This document shows, in pieces, positions 30,845-43,205 of a stretch of 64,000 nucleotides of DNA. The DNA comes from Rattus norvegicus (taxonomy: Eukaryota > Chordata > Mammalia > Rodentia > Muridae). The DNA is taken from the NCBI RefSeq assembly GCF_036323735.1, contig NC_086029.1, positions 14,059,816-14,123,815 of the forward strand, read 5' to 3'. Every line of letters begins with the position of its first letter. The stretch's first letter is position 1. A program made the position numbers and the translations under genes. The notes under the pieces are model-generated. The model made no database searches. It saw only the letters and a list, made by a program, of their open reading frames with translations, and had not been told where the DNA came from.

Positions 30845-32045
30845 TTTTGAGACAATAAATTACATTATTCCTTCTTTTTTCTCCCTTCAAACCTTCCAAT
30901 ATACCACTCCCTGCTTGCCTTCAAATTCAAGATATCTTTTCTTTCACTAATTGTTATTACATGAATATATGTATATACACATATACTCCTACATATCAAA
31001 TGTTTAGTTCGTATAATATTACATGTATGTATGTGTTCAGGGATGACTGTTGGACACTGGACACCTAATTGGTATGTTCTTCCTGGGGAAGACTACCTCT
31101 GTTGCTCCCAGCTTTCCTTAGTTCTTTTCTTAGAGTTGAGACCTTTAGGCTTTTTTGTTTCTTCTGCTCAGTGTGTCATGTCCATTGGTACCATCCTTGT
31201 TTAGTTCACATTTGGACAATCATGAGACTTTATGGATGTAGCTTCTAATGTCACTAAGGGAAACAATATCACAGCAAACTCCCTGATACTATGGTTCCCA
31301 CAATATTTCCATACCTCTTCTGCAATATTTCTTCAAGCCTTAGGCATGGGAGTATTTTGTAGATGTAGTCACTAAAACAGAGTTCCTTGACTCAGTATTT
31401 TGATTGAGTTTGGTTTTCTATAGGAGCCTTTGTCTAGTACAAAGGGAAGGTTACTTGATGAGGGGTGAAGACTACACTTGGCTGTGGATATAAGGACAAA
31501 TGTTTATAGATTGTTGTTAGATATGCTGATTTAGTAAATTAGAGTTTGTAGGTTCTGCTCTAAAAACCATGACTTTACTATCACTGAAGAATTAGCAAGG
31601 TTTCCAGTTCAAGGCACGCTTTCCCTCCTGATGATCAGGTCTTAAGTCTAAGTAGAGAATTGTTGCTTATTGTCTGTGCCTTTACTGCACCCTTAGGGTT
31701 ATTGTGCCATGCTGATCATTAATGTGGCTCATAGGCATCATGGCTGGGCAGTATTGTTTGATGCTTCCCTCCTTTGTACCTTTGCAGGAATGCCAGTTCT
31801 CTTGGAGAAAGTATTCAGACCAGTTCACTTTTAGCTACACTGTTTCTGAAGTCCATGGGGTCTGCAGCAGTAGAGATTTACAATCACCCCTGCAGGTGGT
31901 TAGTTACCAAGGGCAACAGAAACAGGCTGATTGTTTTGGGAGTCCCTTAGGCCAACAACTCAAAAGAGAGCTCTTATGTACTCTATTGGGATTTCTGTTA
32001 GATGACCTTTGGGTCTTTTGGAGGAGCAATCAACTCCAATGAGAA
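30845..32045 (-). mobile_element. L1 3' UTR (older Lx-type), antisense, about 1.2 kb
   Basis: CTTTCACTAATTGTTATTAC, ATATGTATATACACATATAC, TAATATTACATGTATGTATG, ACCTAATTGGTATGTTCTTC, CCTGGGGAAGACTACCTCTG, TAGAGTTGAGACCTTTAGG, GTATTTTGTAGATGTAGTCA, CTTGATGAGGGGTGAAGACT and GGCATCATGGCTGGGCAGTA follow an older rodent L1 3' region backwards. The 106-codon plus frame at 31722-32042 is antisense to it and not a gene. The same region appears in the other orientation at 62830-63250 and in part at 33770-34650. Confidence 0.8.
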
Positions 32046-32189
32046 AAAAATATGAGTTTTTATGGTATCTATGTTTGTTGTAGTAAATTATATTATTATT
32101 ATAGGAAAGTCATCTTCCTTAAAATGCTTGTGGATTCTATGGCTTAGTATCTATGAGTTTGTCTCTGATAAGAGGAGCATGTGTGAACT

Positions 32190-32365
32190 GAGAACAGGTA
32201 TTGCTCTTACAGAGGACTTAGGTTCAATTTCTAACCACACATTATGGCTTACAACAATTTTTAACTCATGTTCCAGGGATCTAACATGCCCTTCTGATCT
32301 CTGTAGGCACTGGATACACATGGTAAGCATACATACATGCAGATAAAATAAAAATAAACAAATAT
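32190..32365 (+). mobile_element. B2/B3-type SINE, diverged
   Basis: AACAGGTATTGCTCTTACAG, AGGACTTAGGTTCAATTTCT (B-box area), CATTATGGCTTACAACAAT, CATGTTCCAGGGATCTAACA and TGCCCTTCTGATCTCTGTAG, then AGATAAAATAAAAATAAAC tail. The tRNA-like start is degraded. Confidence 0.75.
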
Positions 32366-33279
32366 TTTAGAAGTGGAATTCATGTAAAGTGAAGGAATGC
32401 ATGTGTTAGTGAGAGCTAGAGCAAGGAGATAGAGAAATATCCATTTTTCTTCCTCGATATCTTTTATAGAGGCTCCCCACAAAAGTTCTGATCCTGATTA
32501 AAGATGTTTCTTGTCACCTCAATAGATATGGATTAAAAGTGGGTCTTTTTTCTTTAAATGATTTGATTTAAAATATCCCTCACAGCTGTGCTCAGCCACT
32601 TTAGATAATTACAGATGAAGTCAAGTTAACAACCAAGAATAGCCATTACAAGAGGGAAATAGCCAGATGCAGGTGAGAAGGGGGAATGGAAAAAGTGGGG
32701 AGTGGCTTATATTGGAGAAGGGGCTGAAAGTCAATGTATAATTGACAGATAACATCAAGATTGTTTGATAAAGTCACAGGGAATTATTCTATTTTGTCAT
32801 TATTTGGAATTACATTTAATACATCTAAGTGCATGTACACACATGCATATCTTACATTAAGTAAAGTTGTACCCCATTTAATGGCATTGTTCTTCACAAG
32901 AGCTACATAAAACCTATGAAAGCACCAGTACCAGCCACGAGAAATCTCCATTCAAGTTGTTGAACAGGATAGTCTAAGTGACTCCCAAAACAAAATATAC
33001 TATTGCTCTTGCCTCTCAAAGGCTGAAAGTAAGTCCTTCTGAGGAAGACACCACACTCTTAAAATACAGAAATAGAATGTGTTCAGTTGGATATAACCTG
33101 AAAGTCCCCTTTCTGCAGTCTAGCTTTCATTGTTCCAGAAACTATAATGGCAAGGGAGGGAAGCAATCAACAGTTCCACCCAACTGTGACACCTATGAAC
33201 CAAAGCATTGGACAGCATGGTAAAATATCCTTAAAGGTGCAGTAGTGGCATTCACAGCTTGGTGCTAATCAACAGCTAT
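32366..33279. other. Unassigned DNA
   Basis: Possible hAT-like scrap near 32615-32650 (GTCAAGTTAACAACCAAGAA) but too short to call. No gene recognised. Confidence 0.35.
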
Positions 33280-33770
33280 TGCATCTCACTACTAAGGTAG
33301 TAGTCTATTGTGTCACGATAGCTTTCTAAGCTCAGGCCAAAATGGAGGACTCCCTTTCTTCTCTGTCTGATCTGAAGAGCCTGAACCCAACCTTCTACCT
33401 GAGGAATATCAGGTAATCCTCAGAAAAATTACAGATTCAATTTTGTAGAACGTCTCTCCATGCAAATAAGGTATCCCCAGAACCTAAAACCTCAGTCAAT
33501 GAAATGTTACCCTAAGAAGAACCCCTTTTCACTCCCCAGAGTTCCTATACATAGAGGCACCGTGAGGAACACTAGATGTGGATGTTCTGTTGAGTATTGT
33601 CTAAGATAGCTACTGTCTAAAGGAGCTACAATCCTGACCCCCAGCACTGAGTGAAAGATGAGATCCTGCTGACCCACCCGATCTGGATTTTGCTTCATCC
33701 TTTCTTGCCTGGTGTGCAAGGGAAAATGAGGACCTTGGAATTTGGCTCAGTTCCATCCTCCTTACCTTCT
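33280..33770. other. Unclassified repeat-like block, possibly a solitary LTR
   Basis: Moderate GC, with TGCAAATAAGGTATCCCCAG and GAACCTAAAACCTCAGTCAA reminiscent of retroviral LTR sequences. No matching terminal dinucleotides or target duplication that I can defend. A minus frame of 70 codons at 33507-33719 has no recognised domain. Confidence 0.25.
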
Positions 33771-34650
33771 TGGTGTGCAGTTGCATCTGGACAACCCAAG
33801 GGAAGAAGCAAAATAGCTCTCTAATTGGACAAAAGGCACACTCAATAGGAGGGAAATCATGTCTGGTCCTAGAAACCTAGCCAACTATTCTGGTTATAGA
33901 TCTTAGAAGAAAACCTCCTACTACCACTTTACATGACTAGAATAAATCTAAAATTCTAAAGCCTATCATTATATCTGCAGTAAATTGTGACTCTCAGACT
34001 TAATCAAAGAAGATTCTCTTGATAGCAAATAAAAACTATTACAGAAAAATCACAAATAGACACAATGCAAAAATGAATGAATCATGGGTAATCCCAGTCC
34101 CAGTTAACACATTCTCAAGTAACTACTGCATCCATCCAAGACTCAGAGGACATTACTGAAGAGGGGGTAGAAATACTGTAAGAGTTAGAGAACCAGGAAG
34201 CCAGCTGTGACACTAAGTCTCCAAGAAAAGGCTACCTAAATAAAGCCAGACCAATGACAGTATCAGAAGACATGCTAACATAGAAGGGAGAACATCTTAT
34301 AGAATCTCACCCCTAGACAGAGAATTACAAAATGACTATTGAGAGAGGGAGGGTTAGCCTTTCCCAGGGATGTATCCATAACTTGTATATTAAAGGTAAG
34401 TGGTCAGTCAGCTCTGTAATTATATACATAAAAAGAACAAAACCAGATTCCTAAAGTTGTATTTCACATACACATACATATATATGCACACGCATGTGCA
34501 TATATACACGTACACACAAGCATGTACAGTAATAAAGAAAAGGCAGACATCAATTGAGAGGGATATGGGAAACCACCAAAGGAGTTGGAGGGAGGAAAAG
34601 GAAGGGAAAAATTATATGTTTTAAATAACATACGTAAAATTTAAAACCTT
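33771..34650 (+). mobile_element. L1 3' UTR (older Lx-type), sense
   Basis: GAAACCTAGCCAACTATTCT, GGTAATCCCAGTCCCAGTTA, GACTCAGAGGACATTACTGA, AGAGGGGGTAGAAATACTG, AGAACCAGGAAGCCAGCTGT and GACATGCTAACATAGAAGGG are an older L1 3' UTR in sense. It ends with an alternating TA/CA-rich stretch (34465-34520) and purine-rich DNA. Confidence 0.7.
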
Positions 34651-35429
34651 AGAGAAACCTGGTGTCAATAGATGTCTTTCACAGTAGAAGATTGCCAAGG
34701 GAACAACTGGCATTTCCCATGGAAATCATGAAAAAGGTCTAGGAATTCTGAATGGCTCTCAATATGTGGAGCATGCACCCGGTTTATGCAATTTAGATAC
34801 TTAGAAAAATGGACTCATAAGATTTGTGGATTAAGGGAAAGACAAACTAAATATATTTTCTTCTAGAAATTCTACTTTAAATTGATTTTCCAGTTGGAGC
34901 CTCTGCCTAAAGTAATTGCCAAGAGCTTAATGTATCTTTCTCTTGGAAGGCTGGCAAGAAAGGTGTAACTAGGAAGGATAAAATTGTATATTTATGAGAG
35001 AGGTCTTGAAACCTGTTAGCCATCTACACTGTCATGTATAATTAAAGTAATAATTAAAACAGCTTGTCTCTACTCATTAGGAAGATTCATCTAACATGTG
35101 TGTAGCTCATATTAGCAATGAACACTTTTGCTTCTGACAGTTCTCCACAGATTAGACACAACCCGCAGACTTGAGCTGTATATCAGCGCTTCAAAATGCT
35201 ATGAAAATTAGTTTTCAGCATTTCAATGGTGAGGAATGAAAAGAGAAATATAGAACCTGGGCCTTTCTTGAGCAGTACAGGATACTAATTCTCTGAGGTC
35301 TAAGCTTTGCATGAGTGTCCTCTATTTAACTCCTTTAAGTATGTGAATTATAGTTTAGGAAGGTGACAACTCTGTTTACGTTCTGGATGTTTATTCTGGA
35401 TCTTTAAAACTGTTTTATTATTGTAACTA

Positions 35430-35430
<1 letters not shown>
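34651..35430. other. Unassigned DNA
   Basis: No recognised gene or repeat. Confidence 0.4.

Positions 35431-35460
<30 letters not shown>
35431..35460. repeat. (TG)n microsatellite
   Basis: Fifteen uninterrupted TG copies. Confidence 0.97.
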
Positions 35461-35463
<3 letters not shown>

Positions 35464-35929
35464 TTGTTTGTTTGATTTTATGGACCAGACTGATGCTAAT
35501 ACATCATGGAATTAATAAATCAAATAATTAGCTGTCATATTAAATAGTGATCATTTCTTTGTAGTTAGAATAGTGAAAAACTTTTATTTATTTTGGAACA
35601 TATGATGTATTTATTTTAATTATATTATGCAATAGAGCATCAGAACATATATTTTCTAGCCACAGAAAAAATAGGACGCATGGTTGGTTTATGCCTTCTG
35701 ATGTTGTCTCTGACTCTGGAAAATAGTTATTTCTGTGAATTTGACTTTATGAGCTATCACAGGTAAGGATGATAATTTACCAAATGCTGGGCACATTTGA
35801 CAAAATGTCTTCTAGACTCATTTATATTTTACAAGTTAGAGAACTTCTTGGCTTTTATATTTTATCTGACTGGTGTCTCACTCTATTTATATAAGCATTT
35901 TAAGATATATACATATGTTGATAGGATCA

Positions 35930-36110
35930 GGGAAATGTCTATAACTTAGCTACTGCTAATTATATCATGATGAATGTAGAGGGGTACCCGTATCTTTTGG
36001 ATGTGTTGTTTTTAAGTACTCTCTCTATATATATTACATAGTAAGAAAGCTGAATTATATTGCAATTATAAGTTTTGGGTTTTTATGGAATTCCCATGCT
36101 ATTTTTTAAA
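35930..36110 (-). mobile_element. Ancient L1 ORF2 3' fragment, antisense
   Basis: CTGCTAATTATATCATGATG, GGGTACCCGTATCTTTTGGA and TGGGTTTTTATGGAATTCCC fit the last part of L1 ORF2 read backwards, strongly decayed. Confidence 0.45.
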
Positions 36111-37924
36111 AGATGAATGATAAAATTCAGTTGATGAGGATGCAGGGAAAGATGAATGCTGCTACTCAGGTTTTCATGGATGCAGAATTTTCTGTTATAC
36201 CTGATAGATGCTACTGGGAATATTATGGTGATATGAAAATTTGATACTATTTTATTTTCTTTCACTTTATTATGCTTCTGGGGTCAGACTCAAGACCTTA
36301 TGCTTGATGAACAAGCAGTGAAGCACTGAGATTTCCTATAGGTTAATATTATTTTCAAGGTATTTGAACTGTTGGCTTGCTTTCCTTTTCAATACTGTGA
36401 TCACTTGATATGTTTACAAGTTACATAATAAATGTGGTATATTTGACAATCTCCTTGTTTGTGATAGCTATTAATGCTTTCTAAGCTGAAAGAAATCTCT
36501 GCCTTGAATATGGCCTAGTTCATTTCTGTATTGTTTAATGTATATGTGGGAGGGGTTAATACGTATTCAGTAGCTTGATAAAATGCAGCATATGGCCCCA
36601 GTTTCTTTTCCAAGTATGCTCAGAGGAGTCTGGGTGCTTCTAAAAGGAGATGCTATATCCATGGTAGCCTACATCTCTGCCCAGTTTATGTGTTACTCTC
36701 CATTTTTACTTTCAGAATCCCACCAAGCAGCTGTTTTCCCACACTTTTGAACAGTATTAAAAATAAAACGAGGAAAGATACATAGCTGGGAAAGTTTTCT
36801 GACTCACAAAATTGAATTGACCTGTTTCTAAGACCTCCAGATTCCCTTTGTGTTCCCTTCCCACATAGACTTGCATTTCTCTTGTACTTGATGTGTATTT
36901 TTATCTCCAGCCTTGTTGCCTTAAAGTAAGTCATACAAAGATGTGGGATGCAACTCAAACGTTCGTGTTTTCTTTAAGATACTGAAACAAAACTTTATTT
37001 GTAAAGGCTTTATAAAGGTTTTAAATGGAGCCAAAATCAACCCGTCTGCCCTGTGTTTAGTGAGAGTTTGTAAGGTGGAGTTGGGGACAAGATTCATCTA
37101 TCTTTCAGTTCTCTCTGCTTTACCAAGCTTGATCTTACCCTTTGATGTGTCTGTTCTATTCTCAGCACACTAGGGAAAGCCTCTTCTTCCTCTTCTCCAC
37201 AATTTTGCTACAGCTGGTCTAAAAAAGATTAAGTAAAATTGTAAATATATCTCCAGAAATCATTTCTGTCGAAAGAAAAGCCTGGTATAGAAGCAATCTA
37301 AAGTAAATTTAGCTTGTAAAGGTTTTCTAATCTCCAGAGTACATCGACTTTAGAGTGGGCTCATATTGTGGCTAAACACAGCACAAAAATCTGAATAATC
37401 AGATGACTTGCATTTGTTACAGTAATAGATGCCAGCATTCTGAAGGATCTCCAAAGTCTGCACTATTGAGAACTGGATGTATGGCCCCAGGAAGCATCTC
37501 AATGAATTGACCAGATGGTCTCTACTCATTTGGAAGGTCCAGGTGACATACATGCAGCCAGGATAAGTCTGTGAACACCATTGCCACCTGTTCTCTGAGT
37601 GTGTACAATCATTTAGGCCTGTAAAATGTCTCTGCAATGGTCTGTGTTTGAAGAGCAGAAAGCCTCAAGTATAGGTGTCCATTGAACATTATTTTGGGTA
37701 TCTCCTAATAAAAAAGTTCAGAAAATGAAAAATGTACACAGCACAATATGCATGGAGCCATTTGAGCTAAAAGAAGCCACATAAAGACAATGTATTTTTC
37801 TTACCCTTTTTTCCAAAGGGGCAATTTTCCAGTATCCACAGAAAGTAAAAAAAAATGACAACTATGTTTTCTCAGACCCTTAGGTATCTATGTTGTCATG
37901 CATGATTAAAGTAGCAAAGTCACT
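36111..37924. other. Unassigned DNA
   Basis: Nearly 1.8 kb with no gene I can support. Frames of 90 and 95 codons (36686-36958 minus, 37350-37637 minus) lack domains. 36240-36345 weakly resembles a reversed tRNA-type SINE. Confidence 0.4.
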
Positions 37925-38145
37925 GTGTAAGATGTAAAGACACAGAATGGTACCTGAGCTGAGTTCAGGTAACCAGCACATGTGGCAGAATGTAGATTAA
38001 TGTAAATGGGTTGTTTCAAATTATTAGCTAGTCAGGGAACAAGCCTAGCTATATGGTGTAGGTATTTGTAAATATATTTTGAGTCTGAGTTGTTATCTGG
38101 GGAACTTGGGGCTGGGAGGAAAACAGCTCATAACACTGACCTACA
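37925..38145 (+). mobile_element. Possible rodent LTR-type repeat fragment
   Basis: GTGGCAGAATGTAGATTAAT, GTAAATGGGTTGTTTCAAAT, AGCTAGTCAGGGAACAAGCC and TATTTTGAGTCTGAGTTG resemble a common rodent interspersed repeat of LTR type remembered with GCATGGTGTAGATTAATAAA-like starts. The family is uncertain. Confidence 0.35.
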
Positions 38146-40094
38146 GTATGGTCTTGCTTATCTTTGATCTTTGACCAGCACCTCACAACCTGCTTAGTTG
38201 ACTGTAAACATAATTATGTGTATGTATGTGTATTTCCATGGGAATATCAAAAAATCTGGAGAAAATTCCAGTCTGGTACTGCGAATTGGATGCAAAAATA
38301 TGGCTGAGAAGATCATGACTCTAGGGCAGAATGTACTGTCAAATTGACATGGAGTCAAACTACCTTCTAAATGCTTCTATTTATTTCCTAAGATAGATGC
38401 TACCACAACAGAAAAGATTCTATTTGCAAAGAATAGTAATGAGTACAGATGCTCATGGCTGCTCAAGATTCTAAAGGTAAGGAAGAAATCAGTGCTCAGC
38501 CTTTTAGCAGGGCATTTATATGTCTACCTCTAAGGAAAGATTATGGAAGAGAGGTGAAAAGAATGTAAGAAGGGAAGATCATCAAAAGAGCTGTGAGATG
38601 CTCTTTTCTGGCCATGATGCTGCTTTGACAAAAGCTTGCAGGAGTTGAAGTTGTTTGTGCTGTGCCTTCATGGAGTGTACCTGTTAGCAGTAAATCATGA
38701 ACAGGAGAGGAGCTCATGAAACCCTTCTCCTTCTGGATGGTCTATTGGCAACTGATGATATCCCCTAGAATTGATTTGTTATTTCTTTATACACAGTACC
38801 TTGGATGGCTCCTTTTAAAATCAGTAGGTCACAAAATCATGGATGTGTGAAGGTGACTTATAGTGATGAGATGGGGTCAATGAAAGTGAGTGAGATACAG
38901 AAAAGCTGAATGATCAGCATGTACTTTATACACATGAAATTGTCAAATTATTCATTTAATAGAAAAGAATCTTTCCTGCTATTTTAACATTGCTCCACAC
39001 TTTATCTTCCAATTGAAAGGGCGAGCTTTCCTTGGTGATTGGACATTTATGTTAAAACGATTAAAATGAAAATATCGAGAACAGACATTTCTTTGAGTAA
39101 GAGGAAATGAACTAGATTGTGATTGGGTTTGAAGTTTATATCATTTCCAGGGATAAGAAGACTCTGATGAGTAGAAATTGATTGGCCTGCAAGTTTTCTT
39201 GTCAATTCCTCACATGTGTGAGTTATGAAGTCTCATTTTGACAGTAGAAAATGAATTCACTATGCTGTCTTGATTGCTTTCCCACAATGCTGCCCCCATG
39301 CCTCCCATCCAGCAATTGTTGTGGCAGGAGTATGAGTGTGGTTGACTGCATGATGGGTTGCCCATTGCCATGAGGGCGAGCAACCTGAGAAGAGGAAGGC
39401 TAATCAAGAAGGGAATATTTCTCATTACTTCAGTAGTCAAAGGCACAATTTCAGGTGGGGAGCTTTATCCATAAAGATATGATAGCTTTGACGTGATATA
39501 CCCAACATTAAGGAAGCAAGGGTAAGCATTTTTATGACATTTCCTTGAAAACTAGAATTTAGGATACAGTTATTTCTCCCTCATGGAAACCACTGAGAAT
39601 ACCTTTAAGAAGTTTTTGGCCTCAAGCCCATTATACAATGTAGGACAGAAATAATTTCCAGAACTGGGGCCATTTGGTGGTCACTAAAGCAACACTTGAA
39701 AATTATCTTGATTTGTAGTTGAAAATACCAGAGAAAGTAGGACTTATTTGCCCTGAATAACGGACCATTATTCACACACTCAGACATGTAAAGGCTTTGA
39801 GCTCAGCAGGAAGTAGGAATGTCTCTGAAGAAAAAGGGCAGATTGATTTGATTACCAAACAAATTTTATGCTCACTGATTTGGGGAGTTTGGTTGTTTTG
39901 ATATATCTGGTATCAGTTTCAATATTTTATATATCCAAAATAATAAAGAAAATGGGAATTCATTGTGTTTGGACATTTTTGTTGTACAATTAGTGTCCCT
40001 TTTACTCCCCTGTTGAATAAAGTGAAGAGTATTGATTTGTTTTTTTGTGATAGGAAATTGATTGTTGATACAAGAAAATGTTGAATGCATGCAT

Positions 40095-40096
<2 letters not shown>
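38146..40096. other. Unassigned DNA
   Basis: About 2 kb with no recognised repeat or gene; short chance frames only. Confidence 0.4.

Positions 40097-40132
<36 letters not shown>
40097..40132. repeat. (TG)n microsatellite
   Basis: About 17 GT copies. Confidence 0.97.
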
Positions 40133-40135
<3 letters not shown>

Positions 40136-40611
40136 TATTTATCCAGGTTTCCTTAATGATGGGAGAACATCTCCTTTCAGGAATCTAGAATCTTAGTACA
40201 AGGGAATCAGTTAGGAACATATAATTTGATATAATTTGTGAGATACTTCATGTAAACTTAACTGTGCACTTTTTTATTCTTTACACATTACAGTTTCTTT
40301 TAGATTAAAATGAATTATTTATTTGCCAGAAACAAGTGCTAAATTTATTGTTTCGTTGACTTGCTGTTTTTCAACTACTTGCATGTATATATATGTTAGT
40401 GCGACTGCTCTCACAAGTCTAAGTCTAGTTCAGGATGTGTTTACTTCAAACTTGTGGACATATCAGATTCCCTTTCATTGTTAAAACTGACCATCTTTAA
40501 ATTCGTGGTTAGAAACCCCTGACGGACCCCTAAAACTACCCTAAAATCAGGTCTCAGGTTTCTGATTCTCTTCTGTACTTTGCAAAAAGTCTTTTCGTAT
40601 ATGTGACTTGG

Positions 40612-40614
<3 letters not shown>

Positions 40615-40702
<88 letters not shown>

Positions 40703-40715
40703 ATGTGTGTGTGTT
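40615..40715. repeat. Long (TG)n microsatellite, about 100 bp
   Basis: About 22 uninterrupted GT copies, one AT interruption, about 13 more, then a TTAT interruption and six more. The minus-strand 137-codon frame across it (40441-40854) is a poly-His/Thr artefact. Confidence 0.98.
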
Positions 40716-41300
40716 TCCTCACCCCCAGATAAAAGGCTCTCTTTATCATCTCCTTCTGAATGTTGATGTCTGAGATTTCCCTTGCTGTTACTGTTTGGGG
40801 TTTGAGATTTTTCATGTCTTTAATTTCATTAACATGTAGAGAAAACAAACCCAATCAAGACCCCTAAATGGCAACATTTCTAACTATGCAAATATTTATA
40901 TGAAGTTATGATTTCTTTTTTCCACAAAGTATACAAATTGCTATGGATATACTAAGCCTTTTAAGAAAAATTGCACAGATGTAATTTTAAAGGCAGGGCA
41001 AGTATTAGGTTGTCTTAAGAGCACATAAACTATCAGACACATGCTGATGGGTGCAGTGAACCTAAAGGTAGAAATAGATATACCCTAGGTATTTGCACAG
41101 GAGCTACCTGGTGTGACATGACATAGAGTTGCCTTACCCTTGGTACAAAACACCCTTGTATTTTGAGTGAACTGGGCATGGGATATGGGGGAAGAAGAAT
41201 CACAGACAACTTCTTAGACATTGGTCTGAACTCCTGTAGCATTTGTGACTGACATTTACTGAGATGCAGCAAGAAAGAAGCAAATAACTTAGTGGTTAAA
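40716..41300. other. Unassigned DNA
   Basis: No recognised element before the L1 insertion. Confidence 0.4.
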
Positions 41301-41313
41301 AAAAATCTTTGTC

Positions 41314-41586
41314 GACTATACATGGACTGACCCTGGACTCCAACCACATAAGTAGCAATGAATAGCCTAGTAAGGGCACCAGTGGAAAGGGAAGCCATTG
41401 GTCCTGCCAAGACTGAACCCCCAGTGAACGTGATTGTTGCGGGGAGAGCGGTAATGGGAGGATGATGGGGAGGAGAACACCCATATAGAAGGGATGGGGG
41501 AGGGGTTAGGGGGATATTTGCCTGGAAACTGGGAAACAATTGACATATAAATAAGAAATACCCAATTTAATAAAGATGGAGAAAAG
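41314..41586 (+). mobile_element. Short L1 insertion (3' UTR) with 13-bp target-site duplication
   Basis: Starts ACTATACATGGACTGACCCT, contains CCTGCCAAGACTGAACCCCC, the G-rich stretch, and ATAAATAAGAAATACCCAAT with a purine-rich tail. AAAAATCTTTGTC flanks it at 41301-41313 and 41587-41599. Minus-strand frames of 168 and 62 codons run antisense to it and are not genes. Confidence 0.95.
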
Positions 41587-41599
41587 AAAAATCTTTGTC

Positions 41600-42076
41600 A
41601 TTGATGTATTAAATATGTGTGAAACTCATAAGTCTGTGCTGGTAATATTAATCTGGATTTCAGTATAGAGAGAAGGAGTTTACATTCAAAGTTGCTTGTC
41701 ATTTACATTTTACTTAAAGCTATAAAAGTGATCGTGGTCATGTAAATAGAGAAATGAAACAAAATAATGTAGAACCCATCTGAGTATTGTATAAAAAGAA
41801 AGGTGATGATAAAGGCAAGGATGAATAGTTGGCCATTCTAATAATTAATGTTTAATGTTTAGGTTGGAGAAAACATACCATCAAAACAAGCTGAGAGGGG
41901 AAAGAAAACATGGTGTAAACATACTGGGACACTGAACATTCCTAAAGAGGAGTGAAAAGAAAGTTTAAGAAGTAGTTGTCAACTGTGAATATTGAAAGAG
42001 AGGGGAAGGGGAGGGAGAAAGTGAAGGAGGGAGAGATAAAGAGATATAGAGACAGACAGACACTGAACACACACAC

Positions 42077-42080
<4 letters not shown>
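41600..42080. other. Unassigned DNA
   Basis: No recognised gene or repeat. Confidence 0.4.
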
Positions 42081-42130
<50 letters not shown>

Positions 42131-42140
42131 TGAATGAAAG
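42081..42140. repeat. (GA)n microsatellite with (GAAT)n end
   Basis: About 22 AG copies (42081-42125) followed by three GAAT units. The serine-leucine-rich minus frames over it are artefacts. Confidence 0.97.
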
Positions 42141-42794
42141 AGTATAGATTGAGAGCCAGCCATAGGTCATAAAATACCATTAACTAGTCTTGCAATATGG
42201 CAATTGTAGTTAGCCAAGATAGGAGTACTGGCTTGGTGGTGATTCAGCCTGGCTAGAGGTGTCCTGCTTAGCTTTGGAAGCCAGTGGTCAGATTAACATT
42301 AACAAGGAACAAGGAATCTTACCACACAAAATAGGCTGGGAAGGAAGAGAACTCTGTGGTTCAAAGGTCTCCGCCTTAAGTGTCAGACAATTTACTTGTC
42401 CTCCAAGGGTCTGAATTGTTCTGTGAGGGAAGCTGAAAGGAGAAAAGACAGAATAGGGCATGAGTAGATGTGCGGATGATTTGAAACCTCATCTTATTTC
42501 CATTTTCTCAATTAGTTAAAAGGTGAGACTATCAGCTACAGGAGAAAACAGTATTGGGGCTTTGAGGAGAGAAATGTGATGTAGTCTGATTAGGAAAAGA
42601 GAACTCATTTATTATCAGAATGGAGGAGAACTGCTAGGCATAGTTTCAGAGGTTATAGTCAGTGTTCAAGGCAATGAAAATTCTAGATTCTTCCACATGA
42701 CACTTTTGACTTAAAAAAAACTACTAATGTTGTTATATCTAAGTGAATGAAATTAGAGAAATAACTTCAGGCAAAATATAAAAAAATGATGTTG
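42141..42794. other. Unassigned DNA
   Basis: No recognised gene. 42180-42420 is unique-looking. Confidence 0.35.
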
Positions 42795-43205
42795 TATATA
42801 TACTGACTAGTTTTGTGTGTCAACTTGACACAAATTGGAGTTATCACAGAGAAGGGAGCCTCCCTGAAGAAAATGCTTCCATGAGATTCAGCTGTAAGGC
42901 ATTTTCTCAATTAGTGATCAAGGGAATAGGGCCTAGCCCACTGTGGGTGGTGCCATCCCTAGGATGGTAGTCTAGGGTTCTATAAGAAATCAAGCTGAGC
43001 AATCCAGGGGAAGCAAGCCAGAAAGCATCACCCATCCATGGCTTCTGCAAAAGCTCTTGCCTCCAATGCCCTGTGTTAGTTCCTGTCCTGCCTTCCTTTG
43101 GGGATGAACAACAATGTGAAAGTAGAAACTGAATAAACCCTTTCCTTCTCAACTTGCTTCTTAGTAATGATTTTTGTGCAGGAATAGAAACACTGACTAA
43201 GTATA
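42795..43205 (+). mobile_element. Rodent hAT-type (Charlie-derived) DNA element, fairly complete
   Basis: GACTAGTTTTGTGTGTCAAC, TTGACACAAATTGGAGTTAT, CAATTAGTGATCAAGGGAAT, TGTGGGTGGTGCCATCCCTA, AGCAATCCAGGGGAAGCAAG, CTGAATAAACCCTTTCCTTC and GTGCAGGAATAGAAACACTG are in the order of a well-known rodent hAT-type element. Ends CTGACTAAG resemble the CTGACTAG start in part. No transposase; a minus frame of 81 codons is chance. Confidence 0.8.

Noticed and set aside
31722..32042. 106-codon plus-strand frame
   Set aside because: Antisense to an older L1 3' UTR.
36240..36345. Possible reversed tRNA-type SINE head
   Set aside because: Similarity limited to a few short words; not enough to annotate.
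40441..40854. 137-codon minus-strand frame rich in His and Thr
   Set aside because: It is the translation of a (TG)n microsatellite with short flanks, not a gene.
41033..41539. 168-codon minus-strand frame
   Set aside because: Most of it is antisense to the L1 3' UTR at 41314-41586; similar antisense frames recur at 29448, 49451 and 52279, as expected from a shared repeat.
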